A stretch of 53,341 nucleotides of DNA from SG8-39 sp041558415 (lineage in GTDB: Bacteria > Pseudomonadota > Gammaproteobacteria > Burkholderiales > SG8-39): positions 1-53,341 of the forward strand of contig JBFFEY010000015.1 of the NCBI GenBank assembly GCA_041558415.1, read 5' to 3'. Below the pieces are notes generated by a model. That model saw only the letters and a program-made list of their open reading frames with translations. It did no database searches and was not told where the DNA came from. The position numbers and the translations under genes were made by a program. Positions within the stretch are counted from its first letter, which is position 1. Every line of letters starts with the position of its first letter. Shown one piece after another: positions 15,981 through 25,311 of this stretch.

Positions 15981-17726
15981 TTACACGCCGACGACGTCCT
16001 CTGCGCCGGCGTAAAGCCGCTCGACGAGCGCCGCGCGCCGCTCGAGCACCGCGCGCTGATTGATGTAGCCCTTGTCGGTGATCTCGTTTGCGTCAATCGA
16101 TGGCGGCTCGCTGAGCACCAGCAGCCGCGTCGGCCGGGAGGCGCTGCCACCGCCCTCTGCCGCCAGCGCGCGCAGGCCTTCGATGAGCTTTGCGCGGATC
16201 GCCTCGGGCGCCATGCCCTGAGCGCCAGGACTGAGGAAAACCAGCGCACCGATTTCATCGCGGTCGTGACCGGTGATCACCGCGTCCTGCACGATCGGAT
16301 TGCAGGCGGCAATGAGGCGAACCCGCACCCCGCCCACGCTCACCCAGGTTCCCGTGCTGAGCTTGAAATCCTCAGCGACGCGGCCGTCGAACACGATGCC
16401 TTTCCGCGGCGCGTCCGGATCGGCGAATCTGACCGCATCGCCGATGCGGTAGAAGCCCTCCTCGTCGAACGCCGCACGGGTCAGGTCGTCGCGCCGGAAG
16501 TAGCCCGGCGTCACGTTGGGCCCCTTCACGCGCACCTCGAGCTTGCCGGCTGACGGCACGAGCTTCAGCGTGCAGCCAGCGACCGGCAGACCGATGACGC
16601 CGGCCGCCGGGATGTCGAAGTGCACCTGGGTCGCGAGCGGCGCGGTCTCGGTCGAGCCCCAGGCCGAAAGCATCGCCAGCTTGCCGTCCTTTTCGGCGAG
16701 CGCCAGCTTCTCGAGCCGCTCCCACAGGTTCTGCGGCAGCGCCGCCGCCGCGTAGAACAGCATGTCGAGCTCGCGGAAGAAGTTGCGGCGCAGCGCAGCG
16801 TCCTGTTCGAGAAACGGCAGCAGCAGATCGAATCCCCGTGGCACGTTGAAGTACATCGTCGGCGCGATGTCCGCGAGATTCTTCGCCGTGGTCTCGATCA
16901 GCCCCGGCATCGGCTTGCCGCCATCGACGTACAGCGTGCCGCCGTTGCGCAGCACGAGGTTGAAGTTGTGATTGCCGCCGAAGGTATGGTTCCACGGCAG
17001 CCAGTCGACGACCACCGGCGGACGCGCCTCGACGAAGGGCCAGCCCTGTGCCAGCATCTGCTGGTTGGCGGTCAGCATGCGGTGCGTGTTGATGACGCCC
17101 TTCGGCTGGCCGGTCGAGCCCGAGGTGAAGAGAATCTTCGCCACCGAATCCGGTCCGACCTTTGCGTGCGCCGCATCCAGCTGCGCGCCGGGCGGCGCGC
17201 CGCGCAGCGCGTCGAGCGGCGTCGCCTGCACGCCGAGCGCGGCGAGCGCCGGCGCGAATTTCTCCGGATCCGCGGTCCACACCAGCGCCGGGCGCGCCAA
17301 TTCGAAGATGTACTTCAGCTTGGCGAAGTCCTTCGACATCAGCGCGTACGCGGGCGAAATGGGCAGGATCGGCACGCCCACATGTTGCGCAGCCAGCGCC
17401 AGCAGTGCGTGGTCGACGCTGTTGTCCGACAGGATCGCGAGCGGCTGCTCGGCCGCAAGACCCCGCGCGAGCAGGCCCGCGCCGATGCCGCGCACGGCCT
17501 CCAGCGTCTCGCGGTAGGTCAGCGTACGCCAGCCTGCCCCGGCGCGCTCGCCGAGGAACACGCGATCGGGCGCCCGGCGCGCCCACTCGACGAGCCACTC
17601 GGTGACGCAGCGCGCATAGGGGCCGAGCGCCATCGGCGAGCGTAGCAGCAGGCTGCCGTCGGCGCGTTTTTCGACGTCCACCTTGGCCGGCGCGAAGCGC
17701 AGGTCCGTGTGCAGGCGTTGGCTCAT
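15981..17726 (-). CDS. Feruloyl-CoA synthase-like acyl-CoA ligase (copy 1)
   Basis: ATP-dependent acid:CoA ligase of the ANL superfamily, 581 residues. The start RFAPAKVDVEKRADGSLLL followed by LGPYARC is characteristic of the feruloyl-CoA synthase subfamily. The P-loop is LFTSGSTGQPKGVINT, the A5 motif SAWGSTETAP and the A8 hinge FDGRVAEDFKLSTG. The C-terminal Lys region is NEITDKGYINQRA. It likely activates a phenylpropenoic or other aromatic acid via the acyl-adenylate. GGAGG lies upstream of the ATG. It is third in a minus-strand operon after a paralogous ligase and an amidohydrolase. Enoyl-CoA hydratase/aldolase (ech) and vanillin dehydrogenase are absent nearby, so true ferulate specificity is unproven. 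Confidence 0.88.
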   Translation of the reverse strand: MSQRLHTDLRFAPAKVDVEKRADGSLLLRSPMALGPYARCVTEWLVEWARRAPDRVFLGERAGAGWRTLTYRETLEAVRGIGAGLLARGLAAEQPLAILSDNSVDHALLALAAQHVGVPILPISPAYALMSKDFAKLKYIFELARPALVWTADPEKFAPALAALGVQATPLDALRGAPPGAQLDAAHAKVGPDSVAKILFTSGSTGQPKGVINTHRMLTANQQMLAQGWPFVEARPPVVVDWLPWNHTFGGNHNFNLVLRNGGTLYVDGGKPMPGLIETTAKNLADIAPTMYFNVPRGFDLLLPFLEQDAALRRNFFRELDMLFYAAAALPQNLWERLEKLALAEKDGKLAMLSAWGSTETAPLATQVHFDIPAAGVIGLPVAGCTLKLVPSAGKLEVRVKGPNVTPGYFRRDDLTRAAFDEEGFYRIGDAVRFADPDAPRKGIVFDGRVAEDFKLSTGTWVSVGGVRVRLIAACNPIVQDAVITGHDRDEIGALVFLSPGAQGMAPEAIRAKLIEGLRALAAEGGGSASRPTRLLVLSEPPSIDANEITDKGYINQRAVLERRAALVERLYAGAEDVVGV

Positions 17727-17757
17727 CGTGGGTCCTCCGTTTCTGGGCGCGCTGCGC

Positions 17758-18633
17758 TCATCCCAGCTTGAGCAGCTTGACCGCGTTTTCCTTCAGGATC
17801 AACGGTCGCACCTCGGGCTTGACCGGCAGCTTTTCGAAGTCGGCGAGCCAGCGATCGGGCTGAATCACCGGGTTATCGCTGCCGAACAGCACCTTGTTCT
17901 TGAGCAGCGTGTTGGCGTATTGCACGAGCTTGGCTTCGAAGTATTTCGGCGACCAGCCGGAGAGGTCGATGTAGGCGTTCGGCTTGTGAACCGCGACCGA
18001 GAGCTGCTCGTCCTGCCAGGGCACCGCAGGATGCGCCATGATGATCGGCATGTCCGGAAAATCGGCGGCGACATCGTCGAGGTGCATCGGGTTGGCGTAT
18101 TTCAGCTTGAGCCCGCCGCCGCCCGGCATGCCGGCGCCGATCCCGGTCTGCCCCGTGTGGAACAGCGCCGGCAGGCCCGCCTCTGCGATCACCTCGTAGA
18201 GCGGGTAGACGTCCGGGTCATTGGGATAGAAGCCCTGAATGATGGGATGGAATTTGAAGCCCTTGACGCCGAAGTCCTTGATCAGGCGCCGCGCCTCGCG
18301 CACCCCCATCTTGCCGCGCGCCGGGTCGATGCTGGCGAACGGGATCGCGACATCGGCATGCTCCGCAGCCGACTCCGCCACCTCCTCGTTCGAAATGCGC
18401 TTGATGCCCATGCCGCGTTCGTGATCGACCGTGAACACGACGAACGCCATCCTGCGGCTGCGGTAGTACTCGGCCATCTGGGCGATGGTCGGATGCTTCA
18501 CCTCGTAGCGGAAATAGCGCCCCCGCGCCTCGAGCGCTTCAGCCTCGGCCTCGTCGGGCAGCATGCGCGTCGAGACCTCCGCATGCGTATGGATGTCGAT
18601 TGCGACGAGCGCATCGATGTTCATTTTCGGCAT
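17758..18633 (-). CDS. Amidohydrolase family 2 protein (decarboxylase/hydrolase type)
   Basis: A 291-residue TIM-barrel metalloenzyme of the amidohydrolase-2/ACMSD-like group, which includes 2,6-dihydroxybenzoate decarboxylases and lactone hydrolases. The metal site starts with the IHTHAE motif near residue 14. Further ligands are His in ALFHTG and in IMAHPAVPW, and Asp in FGSDNPVI. AAGGA precedes the ATG. It lies between two feruloyl-CoA-synthase-like genes with 25-bp and 31-bp gaps, so it probably acts on the same compound, by decarboxylating or hydrolysing the aromatic acid before or after CoA activation. The reaction type cannot be decided from sequence. Confidence 0.88.
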   Translation of the reverse strand: MPKMNIDALVAIDIHTHAEVSTRMLPDEAEAEALEARGRYFRYEVKHPTIAQMAEYYRSRRMAFVVFTVDHERGMGIKRISNEEVAESAAEHADVAIPFASIDPARGKMGVREARRLIKDFGVKGFKFHPIIQGFYPNDPDVYPLYEVIAEAGLPALFHTGQTGIGAGMPGGGGLKLKYANPMHLDDVAADFPDMPIIMAHPAVPWQDEQLSVAVHKPNAYIDLSGWSPKYFEAKLVQYANTLLKNKVLFGSDNPVIQPDRWLADFEKLPVKPEVRPLILKENAVKLLKLG

Positions 18634-18658
18634 CAGGCGTCCTTAGCTGGCATTGAAA

Positions 18659-20479
18659 TCAGTCCGTTGCGCGGATCACGTCGTCGTCCGGCGGCTCGGC
18701 GTAGAGCGCATCGACCAGCACCGCGCGGCGCGCGAGCACCGCGCGCTGGTTGATCGAGCCTTTGTCGGTCAGCTCGCCCGCATCGAGCGACAGGGTTTCG
18801 GTCAGCAGGCGCGCGCGTGCGATGCGCAGCGAGCTGCCGCCGCTCTCGGAGGCGAGCGCGCGCAGCCGGCAAGCGAGCTCGGCGCGCAGCTGCGTTTGCT
18901 CCATCGCCGCGCAAGCCTGCGGCTCCGGGACGATGAGGGCGCCGACATAGTCGCGATCATGGCCGGCGATCACCACGTCGCGCGCGAGCGGCGCAAGCGC
19001 GGCGATGCAGCGCGCGCGCAGTGCGCCCACGTGCACCCAGGTGCCGGTGGCCAGCTTGAAGTCCTCCGCCACGCGTCCCTCGAAGCGCAGCCCCTTGGCC
19101 GGATCCCGCGCATCAACCAGACTGAACGCGTCGCCCAGCCGGTACCAGCCCTCGGCGTCAAAAGCCTGCGCGGTGAGCGCCGGCTGGCGCCAATAGCCGG
19201 GCGTGATGTGCGGCCCTCGCACGCGCATTTCATACTTGCCCTCGAACGGCACCAGCTTCAGCTCGGCCCCCGGCGGCGGTAGCCCCATGTTGGCTGCATC
19301 ATCCGTGTCCCAGACGCGGGCCAGCGTGAGCGGCGCGGTTTCCGTCGAACCGAGACCGGTGAGGAAGAGGATCGTCTCGCCGCAGCTGCGATAGGCGAGT
19401 TCCTTCATCTCGTCGAACAGGTGCTGCGCGAGCCCCGCGCCGGCGAACCACAGCACCTTCAGCCGGCTGAAGAAGTTGCGACGCAGCGCCGCGTCGCTGC
19501 GCAGGTAGGGCAGCAGCGCCTCGAAGCCCTTGGGCACGTTGAAATAGAAGGTCGGCGCGATCTCGCGCAGGTTGCGCACCGTCGCCTCGATCGCCCCCGG
19601 CACCGGCTTGCCTTCGTCGATGTAGTAGGAACCGCCGTTGAACAGCACCAGGCCGAAATCGTGGTTGCCCGCAGCGGTGTGGTGCCACGGCGCCCAGTCG
19701 ACGAGCACGGGTGGCTCGTCGCGAAAGTACGCGAGCACGCTGCGGATCATCTCCTGGTTCGCGCACCACATGCGCTGGGTGTTGATCACCGCCTTCGGTG
19801 CGTCGGTCGATCCCGACGTGAAGAGGAACTTGGCGATGGTGTCCGGCCCGACCCGGGCATGGGCTGCATCGACCGCCGCCGCATCCTCGTGCTCGAGCAG
19901 CGCCGTGAAGGCCGTCGCCGGGCGCCCGGCGGGCGGATTACGGGTGACCACCACTTCGGTCTGCGGCGGCACGGTCGCCGCAATTGCCCGGCCGTAGGTC
20001 TCGCCGTCGGCCGCGAACACCAGCCCCGGCGTCAGCAGCGCCAGCACCGCACGCAGGCGCGCGAAATCGCCCGACAGCAGCGAGTAGGCCGGCGAGATCG
20101 GCGCGTAAGGCACGCCGGCGAGCAGCGCGCCCAGCTCGATCAGCGCATGCTCCAGATCGTTGCCCGACAGCACCGCGATGGGCCGCTCCGCGGAAAGGCC
20201 GCGCGCCAGGATGGCGCTGGCGATGCGCCGTGCCTTGGCCAGCGCATCCGCATAGCTGAGCGTGCGCCAGCCGCCGGCGGCTTCGCGCTGCGCGAGCAGC
20301 ACGCGCTCAGGGTCCCGCGCCGCCCAGAATTCGAGCCGCTCGGTGAGTTTGTCGGGAACGCGTGCGAGCCGGTGCGCTGAGCGCAGCAGCAGTATGCCGT
20401 TGGCGCACCGCTCGACCTCGACCTCGGTCGGGCCGAGGCGTACCGCCCGCAACGGGCGCGTCTGCGCCGCCGCGCTCAT
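18659..20479 (-). CDS. Feruloyl-CoA synthase-like acyl-CoA ligase (copy 2)
   Basis: A second ANL-family acid:CoA ligase of the feruloyl-CoA synthase type, 606 residues from ATG 20479 (MSAAAQTRPLRAVRLG). The P-loop is LFTSGSTDAPKAVINT, with Asp-Ala and Ala where Gly is usual (compare GQPKGV in copy 1). The A5 motif is GLGSTETAP and the hinge FEGRVAEDFKLATG. The C-terminal catalytic-Lys segment is GELTDKGSINQRA. It is clearly paralogous to copy 1 over the full length but diverged. It is first in the minus-strand operon, with a divergent Liv-type transporter upstream. An open frame extends past 20479 to 20656 without coding character, so the ATG is preferred. Confidence 0.87.
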   Translation of the reverse strand: MSAAAQTRPLRAVRLGPTEVEVERCANGILLLRSAHRLARVPDKLTERLEFWAARDPERVLLAQREAAGGWRTLSYADALAKARRIASAILARGLSAERPIAVLSGNDLEHALIELGALLAGVPYAPISPAYSLLSGDFARLRAVLALLTPGLVFAADGETYGRAIAATVPPQTEVVVTRNPPAGRPATAFTALLEHEDAAAVDAAHARVGPDTIAKFLFTSGSTDAPKAVINTQRMWCANQEMIRSVLAYFRDEPPVLVDWAPWHHTAAGNHDFGLVLFNGGSYYIDEGKPVPGAIEATVRNLREIAPTFYFNVPKGFEALLPYLRSDAALRRNFFSRLKVLWFAGAGLAQHLFDEMKELAYRSCGETILFLTGLGSTETAPLTLARVWDTDDAANMGLPPPGAELKLVPFEGKYEMRVRGPHITPGYWRQPALTAQAFDAEGWYRLGDAFSLVDARDPAKGLRFEGRVAEDFKLATGTWVHVGALRARCIAALAPLARDVVIAGHDRDYVGALIVPEPQACAAMEQTQLRAELACRLRALASESGGSSLRIARARLLTETLSLDAGELTDKGSINQRAVLARRAVLVDALYAEPPDDDVIRATD

Positions 20480-20670
20480 GGCGTCAACGGACCGGGCGGT
20501 ACCCGATCGCACATTTTCACAGATGACGGCATTTGCATCGAACTCGCAATTGTAATTGCCCGCTCCCGGCGCGCTGGTCCTGGTCCTGCGCGTCGCGACG
20601 CTTAGCGCTGGAAGGGGCGGGCGTCGGGCCGGTAGAATCGGGTTGCCGTCGTTCAAAAGGAGGAGGAGTC
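20480..20670. promoter_or_regulatory. Divergent control region between acyl-CoA ligase copy 2 and livK
   Basis: This 191-bp gap separates two divergent operons. It contains a perfect operator-like palindrome at 20546-20559 (GCAATT-GT-AATTGC), a possible livK -10 (TAGAAT, 20633-20638) and the livK ribosome site (AAGGAGGAGGAG). A palindrome of this size in front of aromatic-acid CoA-ligase genes often binds a MarR-type repressor, but no such gene is in the window. Confidence 0.45.
20546..20559. promoter_or_regulatory. Operator-like palindrome GCAATTGTAATTGC
   Basis: A perfect 6-2-6 inverted repeat, 66 bp upstream of the ligase start and 112 bp upstream of livK. Its AT-rich core stands out from the GC-rich surroundings. 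Regulator binding is an inference. Confidence 0.4.
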
Positions 20671-21900
20671 ATGTCGTTCGACCGCCGCAAGTTCAACCAG
20701 GCGCTGGCTGCCGCCGGCGCGCTCAGCGTCGTTTCGCCGTTCGGTATCGTCCACGCGCAATCGAAAAAGCTAAAAGTCGGTGTGCTGCTGCCGCTCTCGG
20801 GCGTACAGGGTTTCATCGGCCAGTCCTGCAAGAAGGGCGTCGACCTCGCGCCCGAGGTCATTCGCGCCATGCTCGGCGTCGACCTCGAGATCATGATGGC
20901 CGATACCGAGACCAATGTGGATGTCGCCCGCACCCGCGCCGAGCGCCTCGTCCAGGAGGGCGCCAATGTGCTGGTGGGCGCCTTCGACTCCGGCCAGACC
21001 GCCGCCATCGCGCAGGTCGCCGAGCAGCGCGGCGTGCCGCACGTCATCAACATCGCCGCCGCACCGCAGATCACGAACCAGGGCTACAAGTTCGTGTTCC
21101 GCAACTTCCAGACCGCGATCGACATCGTGCGTAACGGCCTGTCGCTGATCGGCGAACTGTTCCAGGCCACCAACACAGTGCCACGCACGGCGGTCTACAT
21201 GCACGTCAACGACACCTTTGGACGTGCGGTGACGAAGGGCATCGGCGCGCTGCTACCGCGCCAGACGCAGCTGCCGTTCAAGATCGTCGAGACGATTCCC
21301 TACGATCCGGCAGCCAAGGATCTGACCGTCGAGATCTCCAAGGCCAAGGCCACGGGCGCCGACTTCCTCATGCTGGTGTGCCGCCTGAACGACGCCATCA
21401 TCCTGCGCCGCGAGATGATCAAGCAGCGCTGGCACCCGATGGGTGTCATCAGCCCGGGATCACCCGGCATGTACGAGGAGCAGTTCACCAAGGTGCTCGG
21501 CCGCTACGCCGAGCACTGCATCTCGAACGTGCCCTGGTACAACCCGACCGCGCCACTGACCAAGGTGGTCGAAAAAGCCTTCCTCAAGCGCAACCCGAAG
21601 GACCGGCTGGTGTTCCATGGCCTAAACGTCGGCTTCACCTTCGAGGCCTTGCTCGTCGCCGCGGATGCGTTCAAGCGTGCCGCTAGCAGCGATCCCAAGG
21701 TATTGGCTGACGCCATCCGGCAGACCAACATTACGAGCAAGATGACGCTCGGCGGACCGATCAAGTTCAACGCAAAAGGCCAGGTGGAGGGCATTGGCTC
21801 GGCCTGCGTGCAGAACCTGAAGGGCACGCCGACCGTGGTGCTGCCGAAGGGCGCGGCGACTGCGAAGCCAGTATTCCCGCAGCCGAGCTACAAGGCCTGA
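20671..21900 (+). CDS. Branched-chain-type ABC transporter substrate-binding protein (LivK/HbaE-like)
   Basis: Periplasmic type I solute-binding protein of 409 residues. The signal peptide carries a twin-Arg-like start (DRRKFNQALAAAGALSVVSP, cleavage after VHA). The mature domain follows the LivK pattern: KVGVLLPLSGVQGFIGQ, then ADTETNVDVARTRAERLVQEGANVLVG split over two lobes, and a hinge around YDPAAKDLTVEI. This subgroup usually serves aromatic or hydroxy acids rather than leucine. AAGGAGGAGGAG precedes the ATG at 20671. It leads the livKHMGF cluster but is cut off from the permease genes by an intrinsic terminator at 21924-21947, so it is likely made in excess. Confidence 0.92.
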   Translation: MSFDRRKFNQALAAAGALSVVSPFGIVHAQSKKLKVGVLLPLSGVQGFIGQSCKKGVDLAPEVIRAMLGVDLEIMMADTETNVDVARTRAERLVQEGANVLVGAFDSGQTAAIAQVAEQRGVPHVINIAAAPQITNQGYKFVFRNFQTAIDIVRNGLSLIGELFQATNTVPRTAVYMHVNDTFGRAVTKGIGALLPRQTQLPFKIVETIPYDPAAKDLTVEISKAKATGADFLMLVCRLNDAIILRREMIKQRWHPMGVISPGSPGMYEEQFTKVLGRYAEHCISNVPWYNPTAPLTKVVEKAFLKRNPKDRLVFHGLNVGFTFEALLVAADAFKRAASSDPKVLADAIRQTNITSKMTLGGPIKFNAKGQVEGIGSACVQNLKGTPTVVLPKGAATAKPVFPQPSYKA

Positions 21901-21923
21901 TCACGCAGTGCGGTTGACTCGAG

Positions 21924-21947
21924 GGGCCGGCGCTGCCGGCCCTTTTT
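21924..21947 (+). terminator. Intrinsic terminator/attenuator between livK and livH
   Basis: GGGCCGGC (21924-21931), loop GCT, GCCGGCCC (21935-21942), then TTTTT (21943-21947). This is a textbook rho-independent terminator, located only four bases before the livH ATG. It probably lowers permease/ATPase expression relative to the binding protein, and it may also block the livH ribosome site when folded. Confidence 0.85.
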
Positions 21948-21951
21948 GCTG

Positions 21952-22821
21952 ATGCCCGTCGAGCTGGTCGTCAACGTCGCCCTGGCCGGCACCCTCACTG
22001 GCCTGGTCTACGGCCTCATGGCGCTCGGGCTGTCGGTCATCTTCGGCGTGGTGCGCGTGGTCAACTTCGCGCATGGCGAAATGATGACCATCGCCATGTA
22101 CGCGGCCGTGCTGCTGTTCGCGTACTGGAACGTCGACCCCTTCGTCGCCGCCCTGCCGATCGCCGCGGCGTTCTTCGCGCTCGGCTACGCGCTGCAGTCC
22201 GGCCTCATCAACCCGTTCATCACGCGACCCGAGCATTCGCAGTTCATGCTGCTGGTCGCGGTCGCGATCATCATGGTGAACGGGCTGCTGGTGGGCTTCG
22301 GACCGGACGCGCGCAGCGTACAGGTCGATTACCAGCTCGAGTCCTGGGCGCTCGGGCCGATCCTGTTCGACAAGGCGCGGGTGTACGCGGCCGCGATGGC
22401 GATGCTGGCGAGCGCCGCGCTGTTCGCCTTCTTCCGCTTCACGCTCGCCGGCAAGGCGATCCGCGCCTGCGCCGACAACTACCTCGGCGCGCGCGTCGTC
22501 GGCCTGAACGTGCATCGCTACTACGCGCTGACCTTCGGCCTCGGCTCGGCCTGCGTGGCGATCGCCGGCTGCATGATGGTCGTGCTGGTCGACGTGACGC
22601 CGGTGCTCGGCCCGGGCTTCACGCTGCTCGCGTTCGTCATCGTCATCGTCGGCGGCCTCGGCTCGATGCCCGGCGCGCTGCTCGGCGGCGTGCTGATCGG
22701 GCTGTCCGAGGCCATGGCCGGCCTGTTCATCCAGCCCTCCGCCAAGAGCATGGTCAGCTTCGCGCTGCTCATCCTGGTGCTGCTGTTCCGGCCGCAGGGC
22801 CTGCTGGGACGCAGGACATGA
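21952..22821 (+). CDS. livH: Branched-chain-type ABC transporter permease LivH
   Basis: Inner-membrane permease of 289 residues, first of the LivH/LivM pair. The start MPVELVVNVALAGTLTGLVYGLMALGLSVIFGV follows the family pattern. Later come VVNFAHGEM and the EAA-like loop LGARVVGLNVHRYYALTFGLGSA. About eight hydrophobic segments are visible. The ATG at 21952 is preferred over an in-frame TTG at 21946, which lies in the terminator T-run. No Shine-Dalgarno is visible because the terminator occupies that position. The stop overlaps livM by ATGA. Confidence 0.93.
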   Translation: MPVELVVNVALAGTLTGLVYGLMALGLSVIFGVVRVVNFAHGEMMTIAMYAAVLLFAYWNVDPFVAALPIAAAFFALGYALQSGLINPFITRPEHSQFMLLVAVAIIMVNGLLVGFGPDARSVQVDYQLESWALGPILFDKARVYAAAMAMLASAALFAFFRFTLAGKAIRACADNYLGARVVGLNVHRYYALTFGLGSACVAIAGCMMVVLVDVTPVLGPGFTLLAFVIVIVGGLGSMPGALLGGVLIGLSEAMAGLFIQPSAKSMVSFALLILVLLFRPQGLLGRRT

Positions 22822-23807
22822 AGCATCGCGCCATGCTCCTCGCGGCGCTGCTGGCCGCCGCGCTGCTGCTGCTGCCGGCGTTCGCAGGCCCCTACCTGCT
22901 GTCGGTCGTCACCCTGATCCTGTTCTTTGCCTATGCCGGGCAGGCCTGGAACGTGATGATGGGCTTCGCCGGGCAGCTCTCGCTCGGTCACTCGCTCTAT
23001 GTCGGCATCGGCGCCTACGTCTCGGCGGGACTGTTCTTCCACTACGGCATCGGTCCCTGGGCGGGCATCTGGCTCTCGATCCTTGCCTGCGTGGCAGCCG
23101 GGGCCGTCATCGGCTTTCTCGCATTCCGCTTCGGCATCTCGGGGGTGTACTTCGCGCTGCTCACCATTGCCTTCGCCGAGTTCACGCGCATCGGCTTCGA
23201 CCACATCAACGCACTCGGCGGCCCGGGCGGGCTGTTCATCAAGGTTTCCCAGCGCGAAACCTGGGATCTGCTCAATCTGCGCGGTCCGCCCGCCATGTTC
23301 TATTACGTCATGCTGGCGCTCGCGGCGGGCGCATTCGCGCTCTGCGCCTGGCTGCTGCGCTCGCGTGCCGGCTACTACTGGCAGGCGATCCGCGAAAACG
23401 AGGAAGCCGCCCAGGCGCTCGGCATCAACACCTTCCGCTGGAAGATGCTCGCGGTGATGCTGTCGGCCGCGATGACCGCGCTCGCCGGCGTGTTCTTCGC
23501 GTTCTATTACAACAACCTCTTCCCCGAGCAGATCTTCCACATCAGCCGCTCGATCGAGATCATGCTCGGCCCGGTGATCGGCGGCGTCGGCACTCTGTTC
23601 GGCCCGATCCTCGGTGCGGCGGTGCTGACTCTGCTCGCCGACGGCATCACCGAGCTGCTCGCCGCCCTGGGCTGGGAGTTCCCGGGCGTCAAGCAGGTGT
23701 TCTACGGCTGCGTGCTGCTGGCGGTGGTGATGTTCCTGCCGCACGGCATCTGGCCGGCGCTCGCGCGCCGTCTCGGACTCGTGCAGCGTCCGGGGCAGAA
23801 GGACTGA
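22818..23807 (+). CDS. livM: Branched-chain-type ABC transporter permease LivM
   Basis: The second permease, 329 residues, forms the channel with LivH. Motifs include GFAGQLSLGHSLYVGIGAY near residues 50-70, FGISGVYFALLTIAFAEF, and the EAA loop with AIRENEEAAQALGINTFRWKM. At least eight hydrophobic segments are present, and GPVIGGVGTLFGPILGA lies near the C-terminus. It overlaps livH by four bases and is followed after one base by livG, so translation is coupled along the operon. Confidence 0.94.
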   Translation: MKHRAMLLAALLAAALLLLPAFAGPYLLSVVTLILFFAYAGQAWNVMMGFAGQLSLGHSLYVGIGAYVSAGLFFHYGIGPWAGIWLSILACVAAGAVIGFLAFRFGISGVYFALLTIAFAEFTRIGFDHINALGGPGGLFIKVSQRETWDLLNLRGPPAMFYYVMLALAAGAFALCAWLLRSRAGYYWQAIRENEEAAQALGINTFRWKMLAVMLSAAMTALAGVFFAFYYNNLFPEQIFHISRSIEIMLGPVIGGVGTLFGPILGAAVLTLLADGITELLAALGWEFPGVKQVFYGCVLLAVVMFLPHGIWPALARRLGLVQRPGQKD

Positions 23808-23808
23808 C

Positions 23809-24534
23809 ATGGCGCTGCTCGAAGTCGGTGGTGTTTCGAAATCATTTCGCGGCGTGCGCGCGGTGACGAACGCTTCGTTCGCCGTCGAGCAGGGCGCGAT
23901 CGTCGCGCTGATCGGCCCGAACGGCGCCGGCAAGACCACGATCTTCAACATGGTCGCCGGAGTGCTGCCCCCGGACGGTGGCGAGATCCGCTACGCAGGC
24001 CATGCCATCCACGGCCTGCGACCCGACCAGGTCTGCGCCGCCGGCATCGGCCGCACCTTCCAGATCGTCAAGCCTTTCGCCGGGCTGTCGGTGCTCGACA
24101 ATGTCGTCGTCGGCGCGCTGGCGCGCAGCGCCGGCGTCGCCGAGGCGCGCCGCCACGCCCTGCAGGTGCTCGAGCGCATCGGCCTCGCCGCGCGGCGCGA
24201 CATGCCGGCGGCGGCGCTTACGCTGCCCGACCGCAAGCGGCTGGAGGTTGCGCGCGCCCTTGCCACCCGGCCGCAGCTGCTGCTGCTCGACGAAGTGATG
24301 GCGGGACTGCGCCCGACAGAAACCGACCAGATGGTGGCGTTCTTCCGCGAGCTGAATCGCAGCGAAGGCCTCACCATCCTGCTCATCGAGCATGTCATGC
24401 GGGCGGTGATGGCGCTGGCCCAGCGCGTCGTCGTGCTGCATCACGGCGAGATCATCGCCGGCGGTACGCCCGAGGAGGTGGTGCGCGACCCGGCGGTGCT
24501 CGAGTCTTACCTCGGCGAGGACGCGGAGGTCTGA
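23809..24534 (+). CDS. livG: Liv-type ABC transporter ATP-binding protein LivG
   Basis: Cytoplasmic ATPase of 241 residues that powers the LivHM permease together with LivF. Walker A is GPNGAGKTT, the Q-loop lies near TFQIVKPF, Walker B is LLLLDEVMAG and the H-loop ILLIEHVMRAVM. The signature motif reads LTLPDRKRLEVARAL instead of the usual LSxGQQRRLE, a variant seen in a LivG subgroup tied to aromatic-acid-type transporters. The LivG-specific GLRPTET after Walker B supports the call. It starts one base after livM and ends two bases before livF. Confidence 0.93.
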   Translation: MALLEVGGVSKSFRGVRAVTNASFAVEQGAIVALIGPNGAGKTTIFNMVAGVLPPDGGEIRYAGHAIHGLRPDQVCAAGIGRTFQIVKPFAGLSVLDNVVVGALARSAGVAEARRHALQVLERIGLAARRDMPAAALTLPDRKRLEVARALATRPQLLLLDEVMAGLRPTETDQMVAFFRELNRSEGLTILLIEHVMRAVMALAQRVVVLHHGEIIAGGTPEEVVRDPAVLESYLGEDAEV

Positions 24535-24536
24535 CG

Positions 24537-25253
<717 letters not shown>

Positions 25254-25311
25254 GCTACGCGGTCAGCCGCGCGACGGCCGCGCACGCAGCTCGGTGGCGA
25301 TCTTCGGGCGA

